Shown here: piece after piece, positions 1-9,900 of the stretch
Position numbering within the stretch: the first letter of the stretch is position 1
How the letters are laid out: the number at the start of each line of letters is the position of its first letter
NCBI RefSeq assembly: GCF_001187785.1
Contig: NZ_CP012154.1
Location: forward strand, 552,501 to 616,500
Reading direction: 5' to 3'
Length of the DNA: 64,000 nucleotides
Source: Wenzhouxiangella marina
GTDB taxonomy: Bacteria; Pseudomonadota; Gammaproteobacteria; Xanthomonadales; Wenzhouxiangellaceae
The notes under the pieces: generated by a model
The model's input: the letters and a program-made list of their open reading frames with translations, nothing else
Databases searched by the model: none
Told to the model about the DNA's origin: nothing
Translations under genes and position numbers: made by a program

Positions 1-70
1 AGCCAGTGCTGAACTTGATTCAGTAGGACCTAGCGGCTTAAGTGCCCGATCGAAGCCACTGGCCCCCGGG

Positions 71-2851
71 TCAACCCTCCAATTTCCCCAACTTCTCGAT
101 CTGCCCACTCAACTCCGCCACCTTGCTCCGGTGCTCGGCCAGGCGCGCACGCTCCTTCTCGACCACGTCCGCTGGCGCATTGGCCACGAAGCGTTCGTTG
201 GCCAGCTTCTTCTCGGTGCCCGTCAGGCCCTTCTGCTCGCGTTCGAGCTGCTTGTTCAGGCGGGCCAGCTCTTCGGCGATGTCGACCAGGCCGGCCAGGG
301 GGATCAGCAGGCGCATGCCGCCGGCCAGGGCCACGGCACAGTCGGCGCTGTCGCGATCGTCGCCGACCACCTCGATGCGTTCCAGGCGAGCCAGGCGCTT
401 GATCAGGTCCTCGAAGCGGCCGAGGCGCTCGCGGTCCTCCTCGCTGGCCTGCTGGATCAGCAGGGGCATCGGCTTGCCCGGGGCCAGGTTGAGTTCCGTT
501 CTGGCCGAGCGGATGGCGCTGATCACGCCCTTCAGCCATTCCGTGTCGGCTTCCGCCGCCGGGTCGGGTTCGCCCGCCTCGGGCCAGGCCGTGTTGATCA
601 GGAACTCGCCGTCCACGCCCGCAGGCACCTTCACCCTCTGCCAGATTTCCTCCGTGACGAAGGGAATGAAGGGGTGCAACAGGCGCAGCGTCGTTTCCAG
701 CACCGTGGCCAGCGTATGACGCGTGGCCTGGGCGGCGGCGGGGTTGGCGGCCTCGGCTTCCTCGAACAGGGCCGGCTTGGACAGTTCCAGGTACCAGTCG
801 CAGAAGTCGTTCCAGACGAACTCGTACATGGCCTTGGCGGCCAGGTCGAAGCGGTAGTCGGCCAGGGCCTGGTCGACGATGGCGATGGTGCGGTCCAGGC
901 GCGAGCGGATCCAGCGCGAGGGCGCGTCGAGGGCCCCGGCTGCGGGTGCCTCCAGGGCGTCCTCGCCCACGTTCATCAGGGTGAAGCGGGTGGCGTTCCA
1001 GAGCTTGTTCAGGAAGTTCCGGTAGCCCTCGCAGCGGCCGAGGTCGAACTTGATGTCGCGACCGTGGCCGGCCAGGGCGGCGAAGGTGAAGCGGAGCGCA
1101 TCGGCCCCGAAGGCAGGGATGCCGTCGGGGAATTCCTCGCGCGTGTGCTTCTCGATCTGCGCCTTCATCTGCGGCTGCATGAGGCCACGGGTGCGCTTCT
1201 CGACCAGGCTGTCGAGGTCGATGCCGTCGATCAGGTCGATCGGATCGAGCACGTTGCCCTTGGATTTGGACATCTTCTGGCCGTCGCGGTCGCGGATCAG
1301 GCCGGTGATATAGACCTGCTCGAAGGGCACCTTGCCGGTGAAGTGGCCGGTCATCATGACCATGCGCGCGACCCAGAAGAAGATGATGTCGAAGCCGGTG
1401 ATCAGCACCGAACTCGGCAGGTAGCGGTCGAAGCCTTCGCGGGCCATGCGCTCCGGATCCGGCCAGCCGAGGGTCGAGTGCGCCCAGAGGGCCGAGGAGA
1501 ACCAGGTCTCGAGGACGTCGTCGTCCTGGCGAAGCGCCACGTCGCTGCTCAGAGCGTGCTTTTCGCGAACCTCGTTCTCCGAGCGGCCGACGTAGATCGT
1601 TCCGTTCTCGTCGTACCAGGCCGGAATCCGATGGCCCCACCAGAGCTGGCGCGAGATGCACCAGTCCTGCAGGTTCTCCATCCAGTGGCGGTAGGTGTTG
1701 ATCCAGTTCGGCGGAACGAACTCGATCCTGCCGGACTCGAAGGCGTCGAGACCGAGCTTGCCCAGCTCGTCCATCTTCACGAACCACTGGTCGGTCAGGT
1801 AGGGCTCGATGATCTGGCCCGAGCGGTCGCCGCGCGGCACGACCATGGCGTGCGGCTTTTCCTCGACCAGCAGGCCGGAGGCCTTCAGGTCCTCGAGGAT
1901 GCGCGCTCTCGCCTCGAAACGATCCAGGCCACGGTAGCTGGCCGGTGCGTTGCCGTTGATCTTCGCCTCGGGGGTGAAGACATTGATCGGCTCGAAGCCG
2001 TGGCGGCTGCCGACCTGCCAGTCGTTGAAGTCGTGCGCCGGGGTGATCTTGACGCAGCCGGTGCCGAATTCGGGGTCGACGTAGTCATCGGCGATGACGG
2101 GGATCTGCCGGCCGGTCAGGGGCAGTTCGACGGTCTGGCCGACCAGGTCGGTGTAGCGTTCGTCGTCCGGATGCACCGCCACGCAGACGTCGCCGAGCAG
2201 GGTTTCCGGGCGGGTCGTGGCCACGACGATGTCGCCCCGGCCGTCGGTTCGCGGGTAGCGGATCGACCAGAGCTTGCCCTGCTCGTCGCTGTTGACCACT
2301 TCCAGGTCGGAGATGGCCGTCTTCAGCACCGGGTCCCAGTTGACCAGGCGCGGGCCCCGGTAGATCAGGCCTTCTTCGTGCAGACGGACAAAGGTCTCGA
2401 TGACCGCTTCGCTCAGGTCGTCGTCCATGGTGAAGCGCTCGCGCGACCAGTCCGCCGAGGCCCCCAGGCGGCGCATCTGGCCGGTGATCGTCGAGCCGGA
2501 CTCGTGCTTCCAGTCCCAGACCCGTTCGACGAAGGCCTCGCGGCTGTAGTCGTCGCGTTTGCCGCCTTCGGCTTCGATCTGGCGGGTGACCACCATTTCC
2601 GTGGCGATCCCGGCGTGGTCGACACCGACCTGCCAGAGCGTGTCACGACCCTTCATTCGGTGATAGCGGATCAGAGCATCCATCAGGGTGTGCTGGAAGG
2701 CATGGCCCATGTGCAGGGTGCCGGTGACGTTCGGCGGTGGCAGCAGGATGGTGTATGGCTCGCCTTCGCCCGTCGGCTTGAAGCAGCCCTTCGCGTCCCA
2801 CTGTTCGTACCAGCGCCCTTCCAGGCCCTGCGGCTCGTAATGCTTGTCCAT
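71..2851 (-). CDS. valS: Valine--tRNA ligase (ValRS)
   Basis: Class I aminoacyl-tRNA synthetase that charges tRNA-Val with valine in the cytoplasm and edits misactivated threonine. About 926 aa, the usual size. The HIGH-type motif reads HMGH at about residues 47-50, after PPPNVTG. The KMSKS motif is intact in [14 protein letters not shown]. The last ~70 residues form the charged coiled-coil arm typical of ValRS ([12 protein letters not shown]). I chose the MDKHYEP start because it aligns with the family N-terminus (E. coli MEKTYNP); in-frame ATGs at 2866 and 2878 are possible and no ribosome site is convincing for any of them. It is the last gene of a pepA-holC-valS run, the common gammaproteobacterial order. 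Function certain; start uncertain by up to 9 codons. Confidence 0.97.
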   Translation of the reverse strand: MDKHYEPQGLEGRWYEQWDAKGCFKPTGEGEPYTILLPPPNVTGTLHMGHAFQHTLMDALIRYHRMKGRDTLWQVGVDHAGIATEMVVTRQIEAEGGKRDDYSREAFVERVWDWKHESGSTITGQMRRLGASADWSRERFTMDDDLSEAVIETFVRLHEEGLIYRGPRLVNWDPVLKTAISDLEVVNSDEQGKLWSIRYPRTDGRGDIVVATTRPETLLGDVCVAVHPDDERYTDLVGQTVELPLTGRQIPVIADDYVDPEFGTGCVKITPAHDFNDWQVGSRHGFEPINVFTPEAKINGNAPASYRGLDRFEARARILEDLKASGLLVEEKPHAMVVPRGDRSGQIIEPYLTDQWFVKMDELGKLGLDAFESGRIEFVPPNWINTYRHWMENLQDWCISRQLWWGHRIPAWYDENGTIYVGRSENEVREKHALSSDVALRQDDDVLETWFSSALWAHSTLGWPDPERMAREGFDRYLPSSVLITGFDIIFFWVARMVMMTGHFTGKVPFEQVYITGLIRDRDGQKMSKSKGNVLDPIDLIDGIDLDSLVEKRTRGLMQPQMKAQIEKHTREEFPDGIPAFGADALRFTFAALAGHGRDIKFDLGRCEGYRNFLNKLWNATRFTLMNVGEDALEAPAAGALDAPSRWIRSRLDRTIAIVDQALADYRFDLAAKAMYEFVWNDFCDWYLELSKPALFEEAEAANPAAAQATRHTLATVLETTLRLLHPFIPFVTEEIWQRVKVPAGVDGEFLINTAWPEAGEPDPAAEADTEWLKGVISAIRSARTELNLAPGKPMPLLIQQASEEDRERLGRFEDLIKRLARLERIEVVGDDRDSADCAVALAGGMRLLIPLAGLVDIAEELARLNKQLEREQKGLTGTEKKLANERFVANAPADVVEKERARLAEHRSKVAELSGQIEKLGKLEG

Positions 2852-2895
2852 CGTTTTCTGATCCATGCCTGTCTGCATCGGGCCCCGGGCGGGGC

Positions 2896-3297
2896 CTATT
2901 TCAATACGTGGTGATTCACTTCGGCTCCGCGCTGCTTCCAGTCCATCCAGCGCTGGCGCAGCAGGGCGCGGGTCTGCTCGTCGGAGGGCACCAGTTCCAG
3001 CACCCGTTCGAAGCGGCCCGTGGGTAGCGGGGAGGCCGGGTCGAGGTTGATCAGCACCTCGGCCTGCTCGGGCGCGCGCTCACTGAGCTGGATCGGCGCT
3101 TCGGCCTGGTCGATGCCATGCGGCAGGAAGCGACCCTCCGGTTCCTGCCAGAGTCGCTCGTCCAGGGTCTTGAGTTGGGCCGCGGGGGCCACGATCGCCA
3201 CCGAGGCCGCCTTGGGCCAGGCCCGGCCGACCAGCACGCAGGCGACGAACAGGGGATCGTCGAAGCGCCCGGACAACTCGTAGAAATCGACCCTCAT
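2896..3297 (-). CDS. holC: DNA polymerase III chi subunit
   Basis: Clamp-loader accessory subunit that links the replicase to SSB through the chi-psi pair. 133 aa. The N-terminus MRVDFYEL followed by ACVLVGRAW, and the C-terminal run [11 protein letters not shown]...ALLRQRW, fit the HolC family, which is poorly conserved, so part of the call rests on position. It lies 28 bases after pepA and 44 bases before valS, the classic pepA-holC-valS arrangement. No psi subunit (holD) is in the window. Confidence 0.9.
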   Translation of the reverse strand: MRVDFYELSGRFDDPLFVACVLVGRAWPKAASVAIVAPAAQLKTLDERLWQEPEGRFLPHGIDQAEAPIQLSERAPEQAEVLINLDPASPLPTGRFERVLELVPSDEQTRALLRQRWMDWKQRGAEVNHHVLK

Positions 3298-3325
3298 CGC
3301 CGATCGCCTTCAGCCTGCCCGCTGC

Positions 3326-4825
3326 TCAGGCGCCGAGTGCGTCCCAGCCGCCGGCGTGGCCGATGAGCCACTCGACGAGCATGCCGACCGGGCGACCCGT
3401 GGCCGACTCGGGCTTGCCCCAGCGCCAGGCGGAACCGGCGATGTCGATGTGGGCCCAGCGCTGGCCGTCGGCAAAGCGCGACAGGAAGCAGCCGGCGGTG
3501 ATGCTGCCGGCGGGCATGCCACCGATGTTCTTCATGTCGGCGAAGGGCGTTTCGATCTGTTCCTGGTAGTCGTCCCAGAGCGGCAGGCGCCAGGCGCGAT
3601 CGGCGGCGCGATCGCCGGCGGCCAGCAGTTCGCCGGCCAGTTCGTCGTCCTGGGTCATCACGCCCGAGGCGTGGTGGCCGAGGGCCACGACGCAGGCGCC
3701 GGTCAGGGTGGCGATGTCGACCATCATCTTCGGCTGGCTGTTCTGGCCGGTCCAGTAGATCGCGTCGGCCAGGATCATGCGGCCCTCGGCGTCGGTGTTG
3801 TGCACTTCGATGGTCTTGCCGTTCATGGCGGTGATCACGTCACCCGGGCGATAGGCCTTGCCATCGGGCATGTTCTCGACGGCGGCGACGACCCCGTCGA
3901 CGTTGATCGGCAGCTTCAGGCGGGCGACGGCTTCCATCGCGCCGATCGTGGCGGCCGCACCGCACATGTCGAACTTCATCTGTTCCATCAGCTCGCGGGG
4001 CTTGAGGGAGATGCCGCCGGTATCGAAGGTCACGCCCTTGCCGACCATGGCCAGCGGGGCCTCGCCTTCGGCCCCGCCGCGCCAGCGCAGGCGGATCAGG
4101 CGGGGCGGATTGGCGCTGCCCTGGCCCACGGCCAGCAGGGCGCCCATGTTCAGTTCGGCCATCTGGCGCTCATCGAGGACTTCGGCCTCGAGGCCATCGA
4201 TCTCCTTGGCCAGGGACTGTGCGACGTCGGCCAGGAAGACCGGGGTGCACAGGTTGGGCGGCAGGTCACCCAGGCCGCGGGCGCGGCCGATGCCGGCGCC
4301 CAGTGCGCTGGCCAGGGCCAGCTGCTCGGTCACCCCGGGCGCTTCCGGGAAGCTCACCGTGGCGGTGGCCGGAGCGGCGTCCTCGCCGGGCTTCTTGGTG
4401 GCATCGTAGACGTAGTCGGCGTGGGCCAGGGCGAGGGCGGCCTGGCGGATCTTCCAGTCCGCGCCGCGATCGGTGACCGTGGCCTCGGCGAGCAGGCAGT
4501 GGGCGTTCCGGGCGCGAGACTGGCGCAGGGCCTTGCCGGCCGCCTGCACCGCCTTGACGAAGGCGATCCCGTCGAGTTTCTCGGGCTTGCCCAGACCGAC
4601 CACCAGCAGACGACTGGCGGTCAGGCCGGCCGGCGCGTGCAGCATCAGGGTCTTGCCGGCCTTGCGCGGCAGCTCGCCGTCGATGTCCAGGCGCTGCAGC
4701 AGGCCACCGCCGGCTTCGTTGATGTCAGCCAGATCGCCTTCGAAGGCCTGGCCCATGGCGACGCCGATGATCAGACAATCGGTGGCAAGGTCGCGGATCG
4801 AGTCGGTTCGGGTTGTAAACTGCAT
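3326..4825 (-). CDS. pepA: Leucyl aminopeptidase (M17, PepA)
   Basis: Cytoplasmic two-metal M17 aminopeptidase that removes N-terminal residues from peptides; in E. coli the same protein also binds DNA in Xer recombination at cer and in carAB control. 499 aa, normal length. The catalytic C-terminal half has GKGVTFDTGG with the metal-binding lysine and aspartate, and the signature NTDAEGRM (usual form NTDAEGRL). The N-terminal macrodomain-like half is less conserved. First gene of pepA-holC-valS and divergent from lptF across 136 bases. A xerD gene lies 9 kb away, but nothing here shows that PepA serves it. Confidence 0.96.
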   Translation of the reverse strand: MQFTTRTDSIRDLATDCLIIGVAMGQAFEGDLADINEAGGGLLQRLDIDGELPRKAGKTLMLHAPAGLTASRLLVVGLGKPEKLDGIAFVKAVQAAGKALRQSRARNAHCLLAEATVTDRGADWKIRQAALALAHADYVYDATKKPGEDAAPATATVSFPEAPGVTEQLALASALGAGIGRARGLGDLPPNLCTPVFLADVAQSLAKEIDGLEAEVLDERQMAELNMGALLAVGQGSANPPRLIRLRWRGGAEGEAPLAMVGKGVTFDTGGISLKPRELMEQMKFDMCGAAATIGAMEAVARLKLPINVDGVVAAVENMPDGKAYRPGDVITAMNGKTIEVHNTDAEGRMILADAIYWTGQNSQPKMMVDIATLTGACVVALGHHASGVMTQDDELAGELLAAGDRAADRAWRLPLWDDYQEQIETPFADMKNIGGMPAGSITAGCFLSRFADGQRWAHIDIAGSAWRWGKPESATGRPVGMLVEWLIGHAGGWDALGA

Positions 4826-4961
4826 GCGCGGATGTCCTGTTCGCTTGGATTTCGGGCTTGCATCGGTGCGCTCTCACGGGCCACCGCTGGGGCGGAATGA
4901 TCGAGCGGGCGCTGGCCGATTGACACAAGACCGAGCATTGTAACCGCCCCGGATCACGAGA

Positions 4962-6029
4962 ATGATTCTCCAACGCTACCTGCTGCGAGAGACGAGTGCG
5001 GCCAGCCTGATGAGCCTGCTGGTCTTCGTGGGCGTCATGCTGGCCCTGTTCCTGGCCGAGTTGCTCGGTGATGCGGCTCAGGGCCTGTTGCCCGCTGCCA
5101 GCGTGCTCCGGTTGCTGGTGCTCCGCTTGCCCGAAGCCCTGCTGATGGTCGGACCCCTGGCGCTGATGGTCGGCGTGCTGATGGCGATCGGCCGACTGGG
5201 TGAAACCAGCGAGCTGGCCGTTCAGCGTGCGGCCGGCTTGAGCTTCGAGGCGATGCTGCGGCCCCTGCTGTTGTTGATCCTGGTCTGGGCCGGCGGTCTC
5301 TTGCTGGTGTCGGGCTGGCTGGCGCCCGCCGCCGTCGCCAGGACCGGCGATCTGATGGCCGACGTGGCTCGCCAGGCCCTGGTCTCCGGGCTCAAGGCCG
5401 GGCAGTTCGATCGCCTCGACAGCGGACGTCTGACCGTCTACGTCGGCTCGGTCGATCGCCAGACGGGAGAACTCACGGACGTCTTCGTGCACCTCTTCGA
5501 CGGCGAGGAATCCGAAGTGCTGACGGCACCGAGCGGTCGTTTGTGGATCGATGCCGATGACCAACGGCCCTATCTGAGCCTCTATCAGGGGCATCAGCTG
5601 CGCCACGTCAACCGGCTCGACTCCCCGCGCCGCCGCAGCATCGCCTTCGAGCGCAACGACATTCGCCTGCCGGCCCCGGACTCGGGCGGGGCCGCTGATC
5701 AGGAACTTCGTCTGTCCCTGAGCCAGCTGCGACCCCTGGACACGGCCGGCCGCTTTCGTGAATGGCACTGGCGTCTGGCGGCGCCGGTGGCGGCGCTGCT
5801 CCTGGGGCTCCTGGCCGTGCCCCTGGCGCAGCGCGCACCCCGGCAGGGGCGCTTCGGCGTGATCGTGCTCGCGCTAGGCCTGTACCTCGTCTACACCAAT
5901 CTGGTCCACGCCGGGCTCGTGTTGATCGAGCGACGCGACCTGGCCAGTGGGCCGGGGCTATGGCCCCTGCATGCCCTGATCGCCCTGCTGGCGGCGGGCT
6001 TGCTGTTCCGACACTGGAGGCGCTGGTGA
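4962..6029 (+). CDS. lptF: LPS export permease LptF
   Basis: Inner-membrane half of the LptB2FG ABC transporter that extracts lipopolysaccharide from the inner membrane and pushes it onto the LptC-A-D bridge. 355 aa, close to the usual ~365. The YjgP/YjgQ topology is visible: an N-terminal helix starting MILQRYLLRE, two hydrophobic stretches to about residue 125, a ~140-residue periplasmic jellyroll, then three C-terminal helices. Its stop overlaps the lptG start by one base. Divergent from pepA, which is the standard gammaproteobacterial neighbourhood. Confidence 0.95.
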   Translation: MILQRYLLRETSAASLMSLLVFVGVMLALFLAELLGDAAQGLLPAASVLRLLVLRLPEALLMVGPLALMVGVLMAIGRLGETSELAVQRAAGLSFEAMLRPLLLLILVWAGGLLLVSGWLAPAAVARTGDLMADVARQALVSGLKAGQFDRLDSGRLTVYVGSVDRQTGELTDVFVHLFDGEESEVLTAPSGRLWIDADDQRPYLSLYQGHQLRHVNRLDSPRRRSIAFERNDIRLPAPDSGGAADQELRLSLSQLRPLDTAGRFREWHWRLAAPVAALLLGLLAVPLAQRAPRQGRFGVIVLALGLYLVYTNLVHAGLVLIERRDLASGPGLWPLHALIALLAAGLLFRHWRRW

Positions 6030-7099
6030 TGGGCTGGCGCCTGAGTCGCTATCTGATTTCCCGCGTGCTGGTCGGGATCGGCCTGGTCAGTCTGCTGCTG
6101 GTGGGTCTCTACACCCTGGTCGAGCTGCTGCGCGAGGCGCGTTCCCTGGCGGGGGATTACCAGGGCCTGCAGATGGTCGCCTATCTGGTCGAGACCCTGC
6201 CGAGGCGCCTCTACGATGTCTTTCCCTTCGCCGCCCTGATCGGCGTGATGGTCGGTCTGGGTGGGTTGGCCAGCGGCAACGAACTGGTGGCCATGCGCGC
6301 CTCCGGTTTCGATCGTCAGCGCATCATCCAGCGGGTGCTGCTGGCCGTGATCCTGTGTCTGCTGCTGCTCGCGGCCATGGCCGAATGGCTCATCCCGGAC
6401 CTGGAGTCGAAGGCCCGGGCCGAGCGGGAGCAGGCCCGCAGTGGGCAGATCCAGCATGGGCGCCAGGGTGCACTCTGGCTTCGGGATCGCGACCACATGA
6501 TCCGCGTCGGACTGTCGCTCTGGGTGGACGAGCAGGCGCTGGTCTTCGGCGAGATCCAGATCTATCGAATCGATGAGGCCTCGCGTCCGAGCCGGATCTA
6601 CTGGGCCGAGCGGGGTCACCATGACGGTTCGGCCTGGCAGCTGGAAGCGGTGCATCGCCTGCAGCCCGATCGAAACGGTCCGAGCGATGTGCTGGATCGA
6701 CTCGAGATCGAATCCGATCTGCGGCCCGAACTGTTCGCGGCCACCGTGTCCAGGCCGCGCCTGCTGTCGCTGGGTGATCTGGTGCGCATGGGGCGCTTGC
6801 TCGAACGCAACGGGCTCGATGCCGGCCGCTATCGAGAGGCCTTCTGGGAGCGGCTCTACTTTCCTCTCAACGTGCTGGCCATGGTCCTGATCGGGCTTCC
6901 ATTCGTGTTTGCCGGCATGCGCCAACGCAACCCCGGATTCAATCTCTTCATCGGCGTGGCGGTGGGTCTGCTGTTCTTCGTCCTGACGCGCCTTGCCCAG
7001 GGCATGTCCGGCATCGTGCCGCTGCCGCTCTGGTTGACCTTGCTGATGCCGCCCCTGTCGATCGCCGGGCTGGCGGTCCTGCTGCTGCGGCGACGCTGA
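6029..7099 (+). CDS. lptG: LPS export permease LptG
   Basis: Partner of LptF in the LptB2FG lipopolysaccharide extractor. 356 aa with the same layout: helices in the first ~110 residues (SRYLISRVLVGIGL), a periplasmic beta-jellyroll, and C-terminal helices including NLFIGVAVGLLFFV. The frame is open further upstream, but the ATG at 6029 sits in a TGATG overlap with lptF and gives the normal N-terminus. Likely translationally coupled to lptF. It converges on the RDD gene with only 20 bases between stops, and I see no terminator in that gap. Confidence 0.95.
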   Translation: MGWRLSRYLISRVLVGIGLVSLLLVGLYTLVELLREARSLAGDYQGLQMVAYLVETLPRRLYDVFPFAALIGVMVGLGGLASGNELVAMRASGFDRQRIIQRVLLAVILCLLLLAAMAEWLIPDLESKARAEREQARSGQIQHGRQGALWLRDRDHMIRVGLSLWVDEQALVFGEIQIYRIDEASRPSRIYWAERGHHDGSAWQLEAVHRLQPDRNGPSDVLDRLEIESDLRPELFAATVSRPRLLSLGDLVRMGRLLERNGLDAGRYREAFWERLYFPLNVLAMVLIGLPFVFAGMRQRNPGFNLFIGVAVGLLFFVLTRLAQGMSGIVPLPLWLTLLMPPLSIAGLAVLLLRRR

Positions 7100-7119
7100 G
7101 TCGCTGGCTTCGGCTCGCC

Positions 7120-7584
7120 TCAGACAGCCTTGCGCTGGCGCTTCGGCGTCACCGTCAGTCGCGAGTCCGAGAGCAGGTCATGCCAGGTCGCACGGTCCTT
7201 GCGGAACAGGCTCCAGAGAAACCCGAGACCGAAGCATACCCAGGACAGCAGCGCGGCCAGGAAGCGGGCCACGGTGGTCAACCAGCCGGGCCGCTCGCCC
7301 TCGCTGTGGATACGAATTCGCCAGCTGCGCATTCCCAGGGTCTGGCCGCCGCGCCAGCCCAGCGCGAAGTACAGCCAGCTGACGGTGAGCAGATAGAGCT
7401 GGAAGAACGGGTTGCCGCTGGGCACCTCCGCGCCCAGGGGAATGACCACGATGAGGGCCGCCAGCATCAGGATGGCCAGCAGCAGCAGGCCGTCGTAGAG
7501 CAGGGCGGCGATGCGTCGGAGCAGGCCGCAGGGCGGATCGTTCTGCGGGAGGTCGGTGTCGTTTTCGGAGGGCTTCGAGGACAT
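7120..7584 (-). CDS. RDD family membrane protein
   Basis: Small inner-membrane protein of the RDD family, whose role is mostly unknown; some members have been linked to ion or osmotic stress. About 154 aa from MSSKPSE. Residues after GLLRRIAALLYDG give the typical Arg-Asp opening of the first helix, followed by hydrophobic helices and the family feature GQTLGMRSWRIRI between helices. The C-terminus RLTVTPKRQRKAV is basic. The frame extends upstream to 7761, but that extension is basic, has no membrane character and runs into the divergent promoter zone of the DUF3450 gene, so the 7584 start is preferred. Confidence 0.85.
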   Translation of the reverse strand: MSSKPSENDTDLPQNDPPCGLLRRIAALLYDGLLLLAILMLAALIVVIPLGAEVPSGNPFFQLYLLTVSWLYFALGWRGGQTLGMRSWRIRIHSEGERPGWLTTVARFLAALLSWVCFGLGFLWSLFRKDRATWHDLLSDSRLTVTPKRQRKAV

Positions 7585-7762
7585 GAGGATTTGACGTCGG
7601 GACTTGATGCGGTTAGCTTCCGCTCTCTGATTCAACGGAGCTGCGTGTGAATCTGGCGCCTTTCTTTTGCCAGGGGTGCGCGGTATTCTAGATGGGTTGT
7701 CGGTCGCCGAAGGGCGTCTGACGCTTTTGACACAACGATTTCCAAGCATAGCGGATAGCAAA

Positions 7763-8536
7763 ATGTCTCAACATTCAAACTCCATTTCGCGGCTGTGGCT
7801 GCTGGGAGCGGCGCTTGCCCTTGGCGCTGCTGGCACTCAGGCCCAAGTGCTGGATCGCTCGCTCGAGACCGAAAATCGGATCACTCGCGAAGCAGCACAG
7901 GCTCAGCAGCAGATCAATCGGGTTGACGAGGAAACCCAGCAGCTGATCGATCAGTACCGTCGTACGATCAGCGAAGTCCAGAGCCTGACGATCTACAACG
8001 ATCAGCTTCAGGCCATCGTCAACAACCAGGAAGCCGAGATCGCCTCGATCAACGAGCAGCTCGAAGGCCTGGAGTCGACCAACCGCGAGGTGGTCCCGCT
8101 GATGATCGAGATGGCCAACCGCCTCGGTCAGCTGGTTGCCGCGGACATGCCGTTCCGCCTCGAAGAGCGTACCGACCGCGCCCGTCGCCTGGTCAACATG
8201 CTCGATGATTCCGACATCACGACCTCGGAAAAGTACCGCCTGATCGTCGAAGCCTACCAGGGCGAGATCGAGTACGGCCGCACGACCGAGGCCTACGAAG
8301 GCACGCTGCCCAACGGTCAGCGCGTCAACTTCCTCCGCATCGGCCGCACCCTGCTGTTCTGGCAGTCGACCGACGGCGAGGACACCGGTTGGTGGAACCC
8401 CAACACGCGTCAGTTCGAAGCCCTGGGTGACGAGTACCGTCTGCCGGTGAGCGATGGCCTGGCCATTGCCCGCAACCAGGTGGCGCCGGATCTGATCCGC
8501 CTGCCCGTTCCTGCCCCCGTCGCCGCGGAGAATTGA
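7763..8536 (+). CDS. DUF3450 periplasmic protein of a TonB2-type operon
   Basis: Exported 257-aa protein. After a cleavable signal peptide (LWLLGAALALGAAG, cut near TQAQ) comes a ~100-residue coiled coil rich in Q, E, N and D, then a compact C-terminal part including LLFWQSTDGEDTGWWNP. DUF3450 proteins regularly open TonB2-like loci and are thought to assist TtpC/ExbB function in the periplasm; the mechanism is not established. The next gene starts 2 bases after its stop, so it heads the operon running to 12747. Start chosen at the ATG giving a proper signal peptide. An exact TTGACA hexamer lies at 7727-7732, but I find no convincing -10. Confidence 0.88.
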   Translation: MSQHSNSISRLWLLGAALALGAAGTQAQVLDRSLETENRITREAAQAQQQINRVDEETQQLIDQYRRTISEVQSLTIYNDQLQAIVNNQEAEIASINEQLEGLESTNREVVPLMIEMANRLGQLVAADMPFRLEERTDRARRLVNMLDDSDITTSEKYRLIVEAYQGEIEYGRTTEAYEGTLPNGQRVNFLRIGRTLLFWQSTDGEDTGWWNPNTRQFEALGDEYRLPVSDGLAIARNQVAPDLIRLPVPAPVAAEN

Positions 8537-8538
8537 TC

Positions 8539-9900
8539 ATGAAGTCCAAGATTCTTTTGTTTGTCGCGGCCCTGGTGGTCGCCCCGCTGGGCGCTCAGGC
8601 CCAGGATTCGCAGACCCAGACCCTGGAAGACCTGCTGCGCGTGGTCGAGCAGGCAGCGTCCGAGGAAGCCCGCGTCGATCAGGATCGTCTGCAGCGCTTC
8701 ATCCGCGAGCGCGCCAACCAGCGCCAGTTGCTCGACGAAGCCCGTGCCGAACTGGCTCGCCAGGAAGCCCGTGCCGAACGCCTGCGTAACGCCTTCGACC
8801 AGAATGAAATCGCACTCGTCGAGCTCGAAACCACCCTGGACGAGCGCATGGGCAACCTCGGCGAGCTGTTCGGTGTCGTTCGTCAGGTCGCCGGTGACGT
8901 CGCCTCGAGCATCGAGGAGTCGATGGTCTCCGCTCAGCTGCCGGGTCGCGCCGAGTACCTCTCGGAACTGGCTCAGCGCCGCGAGCTGCCGACCGCCAAC
9001 GAGCTGTCGCGCATGTGGCTGGAAATGGTTCGCGAGATCTATCAGTCCGGTCGCGTCGTCAAGTTCACCGCGCCGGTGGTCAACTCCGACGGTCAGCTCG
9101 AAGACGGTCGCGAAGTGGTTCGAGTCGGTGTCTTCAACGTCGTTTCCGACGGCAAGTTCCTGACCTGGAACGGTGAAGAGCTGGCCGAAATGCCGCGCCA
9201 GCCCGCTCCGCGCTTCCAGTCCATGGCCCAGGCCCTGCAGGATGCCGCGCCGGGCTCGGTCGAGGAAATGGCCATTGACGGCACCCGCGGCGCCATCCTC
9301 GCGTCCGTGGTTCGCTCCCCGACCTGGGAAGAGCGTCGTCGTCAGGGCGGCCCCGTCGGTAACGTGATCATCGCGCTCGGCATCTTCGGCGTGCTGTTCT
9401 CCCTGTGGAAGGGCATCGTCCTGTTCATGCGTGGCAGCGCCATCAAGCGCCAGCTCAAGCGTGAAGAAGCCAGCGACAACAACGCCCTGGGCCGCGTCAT
9501 GAAGGTCTATCAGGACGATCCGGATCAGGATGTCGAGACCCTCGAGCTGAAGCTGGACGAAGCCATCCTGCGCGAAACCGCGCCGCTGGAGTCGGGCCTG
9601 CCGCTGATCAAGGTGCTCTACGTCATCGCACCGCTGGTCGGTCTGCTCGGTACCGTCGTCGGTATGATCGTGACCTTCCAGCAGATCACCCTGTTCGGTA
9701 CCGGTGACCCGCGCATGATGGCCAACGGTATCTCGATGGCCCTGATCACGACGGTGCTGGGTCTGGTGGTCGCGATTCCGCTGACCATCATCCACAGCCT
9801 GCTGCACAGCCGTGCCCGCGCCCTGATCCAGATCCTGGAAGAGCAGTCGGCCGGCATCATCGCCCGCCTCGCGGAGCATCGTCATGGTCGCTCTCAGTAA
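8539..9900 (+). CDS. ttpC: TtpC-like MotA/TolQ/ExbB proton-channel protein
   Basis: Long ExbB-family protein, 453 aa. It has an N-terminal signal sequence (ILLFVAALVVAPLGAQ), a charged periplasmic coiled coil at about residues 25-110, a periplasmic domain, and a C-terminal MotA/TolQ/ExbB channel region with VIIALGIFGVLFSLW and APLVGLLGTVVGMIVTF. This matches TtpC, the extra component of Vibrio-type TonB2 systems, which couples the proton gradient to outer-membrane transport. It overlaps the short ExbB gene by 17 bases. I moved the start from TTG 8533 to ATG 8539, just after the DUF3450 stop. Whether it drives iron uptake here is not shown, since no TonB-dependent receptor is in the window. 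Confidence 0.88.
   Translation: MKSKILLFVAALVVAPLGAQAQDSQTQTLEDLLRVVEQAASEEARVDQDRLQRFIRERANQRQLLDEARAELARQEARAERLRNAFDQNEIALVELETTLDERMGNLGELFGVVRQVAGDVASSIEESMVSAQLPGRAEYLSELAQRRELPTANELSRMWLEMVREIYQSGRVVKFTAPVVNSDGQLEDGREVVRVGVFNVVSDGKFLTWNGEELAEMPRQPAPRFQSMAQALQDAAPGSVEEMAIDGTRGAILASVVRSPTWEERRRQGGPVGNVIIALGIFGVLFSLWKGIVLFMRGSAIKRQLKREEASDNNALGRVMKVYQDDPDQDVETLELKLDEAILRETAPLESGLPLIKVLYVIAPLVGLLGTVVGMIVTFQQITLFGTGDPRMMANGISMALITTVLGLVVAIPLTIIHSLLHSRARALIQILEEQSAGIIARLAEHRHGRSQ

Noticed and set aside
131-2914. 927-aa frame on the plus strand opposite valS
   Set aside because: Mirror of high-GC codon bias on the valS minus-strand gene; low complexity, no family features, and it overlaps an intact essential gene.
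3356-4900. 514-aa frame opposite pepA
   Set aside because: Antisense shadow of pepA; G/D/Q/H-rich and lacking any recognisable domain.
7727-7732. TTGACA before the DUF3450 gene as a complete promoter
   Set aside because: The -35 is exact, but no TATAAT-like hexamer lies 16-18 bases downstream, so I do not list a promoter.
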